Assembly (NCBI GenBank): GCA_002084535.1
Contig: NBLI01000254.1
Coordinates: forward strand, 1 to 5,044
Reading direction: 5' to 3'
DNA: 5,044 nucleotides
Origin: Candidatus Zhuqueibacterota bacterium 4572_119
Lineage (GTDB): Bacteria > Zhuqueibacterota > Zhuqueibacteria > Thermofontimicrobiales > Thermofontimicrobiaceae
A model generated the notes under the pieces. It ran no database searches, had not been told where the DNA came from, and was given only the letters and a program-made list of their open reading frames with translations. Position numbers and translations under genes: made by a program. This document shows positions 1-5,044 of the stretch, one piece after another (the first letter of the stretch is position 1; the number at the start of each line of letters is the position of its first letter).

Positions 1-2335
1 TTTCTTCGTCGGATATTTTTGTATCCCGAATATCTGTTTTAAAAAACACCAGACGTGCATTTTTTGAACTCTTTTCCCCGGTTTCAGTGGAGAAAAACGC
101 GTCACGGTATAAGGAAAAATCATCCACTGAAATCCAGCGAAACTCTTCTTCCACGCTCGGAACAATGATCTGAATTATCTGCCCGCTTTCTTTTAATTTT
201 TCAAACAACTCAATGTTTTGTTTTGCGATCCTGCTGAAAATTTCCTTATCGGTCAAATCACCAATCCTGCGAAGCAATTCCACCAATTCAGCTGAGCTTC
301 GCGCCTGATACCCTTCCAGTTCCGCCTGCAATCTTTTTTCCAAGTTATCGATGACAGACTCATCTAACAGTTGATTAATTTTTCCCGGATTGAGCAATTC
401 TTCCAGCGCGTGCCGGTCGATGATCTCCGATTGAGCGGAAGTGGACTTTGGCTCATCATAGTTGTACATGTGCCCGGACATGAATTCAAACAGAATGGAA
501 GAGCTGAATGGAGATGGTTGCGGTGTTTGCCGGGTTTTTACCTGAATGGAATTATTTTCAATCCCAAGTAGAATTTCTTTCAGTTCATTTACCGCGAGGT
601 AATCCTGCAAACTTTCCCTGTATGTTTCAACCACGATGGGAAACGACGGATGTTGGCGGGTAACCTCCAGCAAATCGCGAGCGCGCATTCTTTGCAGCCA
701 CAGCGGCGCGCGTTTCCCCGGATGAAACAGCGGCATCAGCAAAGCCCTGCCAGCATTCTGGCGAAAACGTAAGCCAAAGAAGAACGAATTTGCCAGTTCC
801 TCCAGCACAAGGTCTTCAACATTGCCGGAGTTAACACTGCGGATAACCTCCAGGAAGGTTTCGATGTTCTCCATTGGGTAACGAAAAATCAATCCGCCAT
901 CAGAGTGAAATGATTCCGGCTCAATGTTTAACTGCCGGCGGAACTGCGCGATAATTGCCAGCCTCCAGGGCAAATGAACCAATCCACCATAGGGTGAAAG
1001 CAGAACGATCCGCAAGTCCCCAAGCTCGTCAGGAAAGCACTCAATTAAAATTGTCCTGTCATCGGGAATAAATCCAGCCGCTTTTAATTGATCCTGGAAA
1101 TATTGTTGAAGGTTTTCCGCCGCTTCAGCAGTCAAGTCAAAACTCTTTTGCAGCCAGTCAAGACAAAAAGGTTCATTGATTTTTTCAGCTAAGTTTCTGC
1201 AAAATTCTCCGCTAAGTTTTCCCAGGTGCGCGCCGCGATGAAAGTACTCTCCCTTCCAGAATGGCATGCGCGCCGTTTCACCGGGCGCTGGTGAAACCAA
1301 AACACGGTCATGTGTAATCTCCCTGATGCGCCAAAGATTTGTCCCCAGCGCGAAAGTTTCCCCAAGCCTGCTTTCATAAACGAACTCTTCTTCGAGCTCA
1401 CCAATTTTGGTTGAACCATCTTCCAGGTAACAGCCAAACTGCCCGGTATCGGGGATTGCGCCTCCGCCGAGTATGGCAGCGCGCCGGGTTCCTGGCAAGG
1501 GATGAAGCATATTATTGACCCTGTCCCAGGAAATCCGCGGGCGCAAATCGCGGAATGTTTCTGAAGGATACCTGCCGGAAAGCATTTCCAGAACGGAGAT
1601 AAAATGAGCTTTTGGCAATTCGCTGTATGGGTAGGCTTGCCGGATTAAATTGAACATCGATTCCACATGCCAGGATTTCTCTGCGATCAGAGAAACAATT
1701 TGTTGGGCGAGAATGTCCAGACAATTTTTAGGAATATGAATTGGCGCCACATTTGCTCCGCGCATGGCATGGGTGATGACTGTCATTTCCAGCAAATCCG
1801 CGCGTGTCTTTGGCACCAATCTGCCTTTGCTGGCAGCTTTGTACAAATGGCCGGCTCTGCCCACGCGCTGAAGTCCGCGCGCCACCGACCGAGGAGATTC
1901 CACCTGGCAGACGAGGTCGATGCTTCCCATGTCGATTCCCAGCTCCAATGTCGCGGTCGCCACCAACGCGGACAACTTCCCCCCTTTTAATTCTTCCTCG
2001 ATTTCTTTTCGTCTCTCTTTTGACACGCTGCCATGATGAGCCTTAGCCAGTTCAAAACCCGCCCGTTCATTAATCTCGTTGGTGATCCTTTCCACCGCGG
2101 CGCGGTTATTGGCAAAGATGAGTGTTGTTTTATGCTCTTGAATTTGTTCTAATAATTTCTGATAAATATCGGGCCAAACAGAATTTTCCGGCAGAGATTT
2201 AAAATCCTCAACCGGCGTGAGAATTTTCAGATCCAGTTTTTTACGCATGCCCGCGTCAACAATGGTAACCGGTCTTGGCAGAAACCCCACCCTATCGTTA
2301 GTTTCTACACTCTCGTTTCCACCGAGAAAGCGGAC
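1..2335 (-). CDS. lhr: Lhr-family DNA helicase, C-terminal fragment (broken gene), running off the left edge
   Basis: The frame is open without a stop from 2335 to the window edge (778 codons) and continues the helicase begun at 2994/2958. It opens with V-R-F-L-G-G (2335-2318). The second RecA domain shows T-L-I-F-A-N-N-R (about 2120-2097), A-H-H-G-S-V-S-K-E (about 2041), motif V A-T-L-E-L-G-I-D-M-G (about 1954-1925) and motif VI Q-R-V-G-R-A-G-H (1870-1847). Next is the winged-helix part with S-W-D-R (about 1531-1520), whose tryptophan may be the DNA-stacking residue described in mycobacterial Lhr, then G-G-G-A-I-P-D-T-G (1468-1442). The Lhr-specific domain follows, with S-P-Y-G-G-L-V-H-L-P-W (997-965), G-R-A-L-L-M-P (751-731) and S-P-F-S-S-S-I-L-F-E-F (514-482). 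The order matches E. coli Lhr past its core into the C-terminal extension, so about 500 codons may lie outside. There is no ancestral start; the first internal ATG is 2248. The long frame under coding constraint suggests recent damage or an assembly fault. Confidence 0.88.
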
Positions 2336-2994
2336 AATCCAATTCGGACAAATTTTTTCGCTGTCAGGTTTTGCAGCCGCTCCAGCAGGACACTTAAAAA
2401 TGTCCCCCGCTTGTTTTCCGACAGCGCGTGTATTTCATCCACAATCACATATTTTACTGTCTTTAAAATTTCCCTTGGCAATTTCGAGGTTAACAATAAG
2501 TGAAGGGATTCCGGAGTGGTAATCAAAATATGCGGCGGTTTTTTGAGCATTCGCTGGCGTTCACGCTGGGGTGTGTCTCCGGTTCGTACCGAGACTTTAA
2601 TTTGCGGCAGGCGGACATTTTGTTTTTCCGCGAGTCGCTGGATTCCCGCTAACGGAGATTCCAGGTTCCGTTCGATATCATAGTTCAGGGCTTTTAATGG
2701 CGAAATGTAAAGTGTGTGCACACCATTGATATTTTCATTATTGATTAGCGCTGACAAAATTTCATTGATACAAACTAAAAAAGCAGCAAGTGTTTTTCCT
2801 GAACCTGTTGGCGCGAGAATCAGGGTATTCTCATTTTTGAAAATGGCAGGCCAACCTTTTTCCTGCGGCGGTGTTGATGAAGGAAAGGTCTCGTTAAACC
2901 AGGTCTGGATGATGGGATGAAAGCTTGCAAGTGATTTATCTTGTTTTGACGTTTTCATTAATTTTTCGATTTTGGGAAATTTTAACACATTCAA
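2305..2994 (-). CDS. lhr: Lhr-family DNA helicase, N-terminal fragment (broken gene)
   Basis: This is the first RecA-like domain of an Lhr-type superfamily 2 helicase, a large ATP-dependent 3'-5' DNA translocase linked to DNA repair. Motifs in order, numbered from the TTG at 2994: T-P-P-Q (41-44, Q-motif region), Walker A A-P-T-G-S-G-K-T (61-68), S-P-L-K-A-L (98-103, motif Ia), R-T-G-D-T (137-141), T-T-P-E-S-L (159-164, motif Ib), Walker B D-E-I-H-A-L (186-191), and the beginning of motif III, G-L-S-A (219-222). Family members continue with threonine and about eight more residues to R-F-L-G-G. Here seven foreign residues and a TAG follow, and R-F-L-G-G sits in the -1 frame. The TTG overlaps the pheA stop, but neither it nor the in-frame ATG at 2958 (residue 13) has a good ribosome-binding site. 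ATG 2958 starts nearer to where family homology begins and is my preferred start. Confidence 0.88.
   Translation of the reverse strand: MNVLKFPKIEKLMKTSKQDKSLASFHPIIQTWFNETFPSSTPPQEKGWPAIFKNENTLILAPTGSGKTLAAFLVCINEILSALINNENINGVHTLYISPLKALNYDIERNLESPLAGIQRLAEKQNVRLPQIKVSVRTGDTPQRERQRMLKKPPHILITTPESLHLLLTSKLPREILKTVKYVIVDEIHALSENKRGTFLSVLLERLQNLTAKKFVRIGLSAFSVETRV
2329..2335 (-). other. Deletion junction in the helicase gene (GTCCGCT)
   Basis: The minus-strand heptamer GTCCGCT is read as the end of L-S-A in the upstream frame (codons TTG-TCC-GCT) and as the start of V-R-F in the downstream frame (GTC-CGC-TTT). Both readings match the Lhr family on their own side. A deletion between two copies of this heptamer, leaving one, would remove 3n+7 bases and produce exactly this -1 frame switch with the loss of about 8 residues. 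The second copy is inferred, not seen. Confidence 0.6.
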
Positions 2995-3338
2995 CGTGCA
3001 GCAGGATAGGAACCTAAAATTTTGATAAAGCCTGTAATTTCTTCAAGATGTTTTATCGCGTTCTGACAATTTTTATCTTCCAAAATTCCTTCAAAATCAA
3101 GGTAAAAAATGTATTGCCACGGTTTCCCTCGCAGTGGGCGGGATTCGATTTTCAACAAATTAATATCTCTGAGAAAAAAAACACTCAGACTTTTGAAAAG
3201 AGCGCCCGGAATATGTTTTGTCGCGAAGACAACGGAAGTTTTATTTGGAAAGCCATGATTTATTTTTTTTGATGAAATGACCAGAAATCGGGTATAATTT
3301 TCTTTAAAATCTTCAATTTCTTCGAATAATATCTTCAT
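2991..3338 (-). CDS. pheA: Prephenate dehydratase, C-terminal fragment with ACT domain (broken pheA)
   Basis: This 115-codon frame carries the end of the catalytic domain and the phenylalanine-binding ACT domain. N-Y-T-R-F (14-18) holds the conserved catalytic threonine of prephenate dehydratases. The ACT domain follows from N-K-T-S (32-35), with P-G-A-L-F (44-48) and the effector-binding E-S-R-P (65-68), then G-K-P-W (71-74) and the family-typical end L-G-S-Y-P (108-112). The frame is open back to 3365, and the residues before the ATG (Q-A-A-E-D-Y) also match the family, so the ATG at 3338 is not the ancestral start. It nevertheless looks usable: it overlaps the upstream stop as ATGA and has GAGGA 7 nt upstream. 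The stop TGA overlaps a possible TTG start of the helicase gene. As it stands it could at most give an isolated ACT-domain polypeptide; whether that is made is unknown. Confidence 0.85.
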   Translation of the reverse strand: MKILFEEIEDFKENYTRFLVISSKKINHGFPNKTSVVFATKHIPGALFKSLSVFFLRDINLLKIESRPLRGKPWQYIFYLDFEGILEDKNCQNAIKHLEEITGFIKILGSYPAAR

Positions 3339-3350
3339 CTGATAATCCTC
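3335..3350 (-). promoter_or_regulatory. Ribosome-binding site and ATGA stop/start overlap inside broken pheA
   Basis: On the minus strand GAGGA (3350-3346) lies 7 nt before ATG (3338-3336). That ATG shares its last two bases with the TGA (3337-3335) ending the N-terminal pheA fragment. This is the best Shine-Dalgarno in the window, although the position was internal to an intact pheA. It probably arose by chance, but would allow coupled translation of the ACT-containing fragment. Confidence 0.45.
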
Positions 3351-3652
3351 GGCAGCCTGCCAATTTCAACTGTAGGCGGTGCGATTAAATGTAATTCGAT
3401 GCGAAGATTTACCTCGCCGACTATCTGGACATCATTTTCCAACAACAAATCATAATTGCGGTGAATGCTGCCTAAACTCGTATTCTCAATGGGAATGATT
3501 CCGAGCCCGGATTTGTTTTTAACAAATTCAAAGACCTTTTCAAAACTTACCCGTGGGTGGCAGACGATTTTATCACCAAAATGTTTTCGCGCTGCCAGTT
3601 CACTGAACGCGTAATGTTCTCCCTGAAAAGCAATATGTTCGTGGTTCATCAT
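3335..3652 (-). CDS. pheA: Prephenate dehydratase, N-terminal fragment of a broken pheA
   Basis: This 105-codon frame encodes the first part of a monofunctional prephenate dehydratase, which converts prephenate to phenylpyruvate in phenylalanine synthesis. Family motifs are clear: I-A-F-Q-G-E at 7-12 (the glycine-rich start of the catalytic domain), S-F-E-K-V-F (36-41), P-I-E-N-T-S-L-G-S-I (54-63), Y-D-L-L-L (67-71) and I-V-G-E (77-80). Homology runs to about residue 97 (P-P-T-V-E-I). The last residues, G-R-L-P-R-I-I-R, are not family-like and end in TGA. The expected next part (the S-H-P-Q-A-L-type segment through the I-A-S-x-x-A-A region, about 55 residues) is absent. The rest of the protein resumes in another frame at about 3365-3335. 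The start is the first of two adjacent ATGs, with a weak AGGT 4-7 nt upstream. The fragment alone should have no dehydratase activity. Confidence 0.85.
   Translation of the reverse strand: MMNHEHIAFQGEHYAFSELAARKHFGDKIVCHPRVSFEKVFEFVKNKSGLGIIPIENTSLGSIHRNYDLLLENDVQIVGEVNLRIELHLIAPPTVEIGRLPRIIR
3351..3361. repeat. 11-bp palindrome at the pheA deletion junction
   Basis: GGCAG-C-CTGCC (plus strand) is a perfect inverted repeat of 5 bp with one central base. It lies within the short stretch (3365-3335) where both pheA reading frames are open, so it coincides with the break. It may be chance or may mark the joining point of the deletion. No second copy was noticed nearby. Confidence 0.5.
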
Positions 3653-3668
3653 TTGACCTAATTAAAAG

Positions 3669-3698
3669 AATATAACAAAGCAGGATTTATGCTATCAC
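3669..3698 (-). promoter_or_regulatory. Candidate promoter for the pheA-helicase unit
   Basis: Between the terminator and pheA, the minus strand carries TATATT (3674-3669) preceded directly by TGT (3677-3675), which gives an extended -10 pattern (TGnTATAAT-like). GTGATA (3698-3693) matches 4 of 6 positions of the sigma-70 -35 consensus with an 18-nt spacer. Transcription would start around 3660, leaving only a short leader before the pheA ATG at 3652. A promoter is expected here because the preceding unit is terminated. The site was chosen by eye and the -35 is weak. No leader peptide or attenuator typical of some pheA genes fits in the short gap. Confidence 0.4.
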
Positions 3699-3710
3699 AG
3701 CTCCGGTTTC

Positions 3711-3753
3711 AAAAAAAAATACGCCCTGATTGATACAAAAAAATCAGGGCGTA
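3711..3753 (-). terminator. Rho-independent terminator after the Nudix gene
   Basis: On the minus strand, ACGCCCTGAT (3752-3743) and ATCAGGGCGT (3730-3721) form a perfect 10-bp stem. One more A-T pair is possible on the outside (3753/3720) and one on the inside (3742/3731). The loop is about 10-12 nt and T-rich. Directly after the stem come nine Ts (3719-3711 read on the minus strand). It lies 14 nt beyond the Nudix stop and upstream of pheA, so it separates the membrane-protein/Nudix unit from the pheA/helicase unit. The plus strand has no comparable T tract after the hairpin. Confidence 0.92.
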
Positions 3754-3766
3754 ATTTATCTTTACA

Positions 3767-4345
3767 TTATTTTTGAAGAAAACTTTTGAACCACTGTAGC
3801 GCGATGATTGTTTTCGCGTCAACAAATTCCCGTGATTCCAGCATTTGAAATGCTTTTTCAAACGGGATTTCAATCACCTGGATATCTTCTCCCTCGGAGG
3901 CGATACCACCACCGGCTTCCTTCAAATCGTCTTGTTTGACTTCAGCATAGTAGATATAAATTTTTTCATTGCTGCCGCCGGGGGACGGAAATATTTCAGT
4001 GATCGTTTCCAGCCGGTTTATTAAATAACCCGACTCCTCGGTGATTTCTCGAATAATTGTTTCTTCGGGCGAATTACCCTGCTCAATTGTTCCGGCGACA
4101 ATTTCCAGCAGCCAGGCTTTTTTTTCATCTTTGGTAAAAACCGGGAAGCGGAACTGCTTAACCAAAATAATAACTTCCCTGCTCCGATCAACCAGCAATG
4201 CTGAAACAGAATCACCCCTGTCAAAATTGAGCCTGATGATTTCGTTGCTGAGTGTGCCATCAAATTTTTCGTACTGGAGCACAGATTTGTCAACTTTAAA
4301 AAAGTCATCAAGGATTCGTTTGGTATTTTTAATGACAACTTTCAT
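3767..4345 (-). CDS. Nudix hydrolase, ADP-ribose / GDP-mannose pyrophosphatase type
   Basis: The complete 192-residue protein has the usual length of the NudF/NudK group, which hydrolyse nucleoside diphosphate sugars such as ADP-ribose or GDP-mannose to NMP plus sugar phosphate in the cytoplasm. Typical elements appear in order: V-K-Q-F-R-F-P (62-68), the strand E-I-V-A-G (81-85), the Nudix box from G85 through R-E-I-T-E-E-S-G-Y (99-107), and the downstream loop S-P-G-G-S-N-E (121-127), characteristic of this subgroup. The metal-binding core R99-E100 and E103-E104 is intact. The first glutamate of the box (G-x5-E) is an asparagine, N91. The ATG start abuts the upstream membrane-protein stop with no gap, and no clear Shine-Dalgarno is visible, so coupling from upstream is likely. 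An intrinsic terminator follows shortly after the stop. The family call is firm. The exact substrate cannot be read from sequence, and nudF or nudK would be a guess. Confidence 0.93.
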   Translation of the reverse strand: MKVVIKNTKRILDDFFKVDKSVLQYEKFDGTLSNEIIRLNFDRGDSVSALLVDRSREVIILVKQFRFPVFTKDEKKAWLLEIVAGTIEQGNSPEETIIREITEESGYLINRLETITEIFPSPGGSNEKIYIYYAEVKQDDLKEAGGGIASEGEDIQVIEIPFEKAFQMLESREFVDAKTIIALQWFKSFLQK

Positions 4346-5044
4346 TTATCGAATCGCCCGGTAATCTAAAAATAATGAATAAGTAAGTGTTTGGAAAACG
4401 AAATGATACACCACAAGAATATACCCAAACGAGCTGATTCCTGATGCTGCGTCATTTTGTGATAGCAGCCAACTAACAAAAAGAAGCACAGCAGATGACA
4501 CAAATGAAATTACCATAGCTGAATAGTAAAATACATTGCTTTTCTTCCCCGCTCTGGGGACTGTTCTGCTATCCCATAAAAAAGCGGTGCGGGCGATATC
4601 GTCAGGGACCCTGCCATTGGTTATATAGAATTCCTTGATTTGATTCATAGCTTCCGCGCTGCTCCACCATGCCTGTCTGAGTCGTATAAGGTGCATGAAA
4701 TAAAGCCAACCGATAATGTTTAGAAAAAAGGCAATGGCAATTAAAAAGGATTCCTTAAACGGGGTAAATTCCTCGCCAGAGAGTTTGAGTACGGAACTAC
4801 CGATTATAGAAACAACTCCTGCAGTTATAAAAAGAAAAAAATTAACCATCGTGTGCCGGTCATTCATTGCTTGCGTAGCGGTGGATTGAATATATTCAAA
4901 CTCTTTCAGCAATAAATCAGCGACTTGAAAAGCATTTTCCTGCAGACGCGGATTTTTCAATCTTTTGGGTTGTGTGACCCGTGCGGTGGTATAGTTTCTG
5001 AAAACAAAAAACGTTGCTAAAACTAAAATTTGAATAATAATCAA
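4346..5044 (-). CDS. Multi-pass inner-membrane protein of unknown function, probably 5'-truncated by the window edge
   Basis: I do not recognise this family. The frame is open from the right edge (232 codons). The first codon in view is TTG, and the sequence is already hydrophobic (residues 2-15, rich in I, L, V and F), so the true start probably lies outside the window. After a polar stretch (16-60) comes the segment E-Y-I-Q-S-T-A-T-Q-A-M-N-D-R (50-63), leading into predicted membrane helices at about 68-86, 99-120, 171-194 and 205-226. Between helices 2 and 3 is a polar loop of about 50 residues with a tryptophan pair (126-127). The protein ends in basic residues (Y-R-A-I-R). There is no catalytic motif, lipobox or transporter signature that I can name. 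Its TAA is immediately followed by the ATG of the Nudix gene, so the two are very likely co-transcribed and translationally coupled. Membrane location is well supported; function is not. Confidence 0.8.
   Translation of the reverse strand: MIIIQILVLATFFVFRNYTTARVTQPKRLKNPRLQENAFQVADLLLKEFEYIQSTATQAMNDRHTMVNFFLFITAGVVSIIGSSVLKLSGEEFTPFKESFLIAIAFFLNIIGWLYFMHLIRLRQAWWSSAEAMNQIKEFYITNGRVPDDIARTAFLWDSRTVPRAGKKSNVFYYSAMVISFVSSAVLLFVSWLLSQNDAASGISSFGYILVVYHFVFQTLTYSLFLDYRAIR

Noticed and set aside
2345..2360. A run of six A then TTT on the minus strand just before the helicase break could be a -1 programmed frameshift site joining the two frames.
   Set aside because: A -1 slip there would indeed enter the open downstream frame, but the product would lose the G-L-S-A motif and still lack the missing residues. 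Homology continues in the original frame beyond the run, up to the GTCCGCT junction.
371..2522. Plus-strand open frames at 371-571, 1667-1990, 1804-2046 and 2217-2522, and minus-strand frames at 1189-1437 and 1512-1724.
   Set aside because: They lie wholly or almost wholly inside the helicase coding frame, show no family motifs and have low-complexity or R/P/S-rich translations typical of shadow frames.
2714..3272. Plus-strand frames at 2714-2920 and 3048-3272.
   Set aside because: They are antisense to the Walker A region of the helicase and to the ACT domain of pheA, and have no recognisable content.
2339..3365. The hexamer AATTGG (minus strand) occurs just before both gene breaks, suggesting a shared deletion target.
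   Set aside because: It is only 6 bp, at different distances from the two junctions, and lies in ordinary coding sequence; chance is sufficient.
3653..3766. The intergenic region was considered for a riboswitch, pheA attenuator or small RNA.
   Set aside because: It is only 114 bp, mostly filled by the Nudix terminator. No Phe-rich leader peptide or further stem-loops are visible before the pheA start.
4021..4364. Minus-strand frame 4021-4338 and plus-strand frame 4041-4364.
   Set aside because: Both overlap the intact Nudix gene, whose motifs identify the real frame.

Overview
All the genes I can support lie on the minus strand, so the window reads right to left. It looks like ordinary bacterial chromosome of moderate GC (roughly mid-40s % by eye), densely packed, with several starts lacking a clear Shine-Dalgarno. 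There is no RNA gene, CRISPR array, insertion sequence or phage gene. The sequence does not settle the phylum. An environmental bacterium assembled from a metagenome is a plausible guess and no more.

Right-hand unit (5044 to about 3711): a multi-pass membrane protein of unknown function runs in from the right edge. Its TAA directly abuts the ATG of a Nudix hydrolase of the ADP-ribose/GDP-mannose pyrophosphatase type. A strong intrinsic terminator (11-bp stem and T9 tract, 3711-3753) closes this unit.

Left-hand unit (about 3700 to 1): a candidate extended -10 promoter precedes a monofunctional prephenate dehydratase gene (pheA, last step to phenylpyruvate). The pheA stop overlaps a possible TTG start of a very large Lhr-family DNA helicase gene, which runs off the left edge. 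About 1007 codons of it are in the window, and the family's long form is about 1500 residues.

Both genes of the left-hand unit are broken in the same manner. Each is clearly one family protein split over two frames, and in each the split coincides with missing conserved sequence. The helicase lacks about 8 residues at motif III (after G-L-S-A). The prephenate dehydratase lacks about 55 residues of its catalytic domain. These are therefore internal deletions of 3n+1 length, not single-base slips. The helicase junction carries the heptamer GTCCGCT, which fits both flanking reading frames and suggests a deletion between short direct repeats. The dehydratase junction contains a perfect 5+1+5 palindrome. 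The pair may reflect decay of the unit or a faulty assembly; reads or a related genome would decide. I found no convincing new biological system here. The paired deletions are the main observation.
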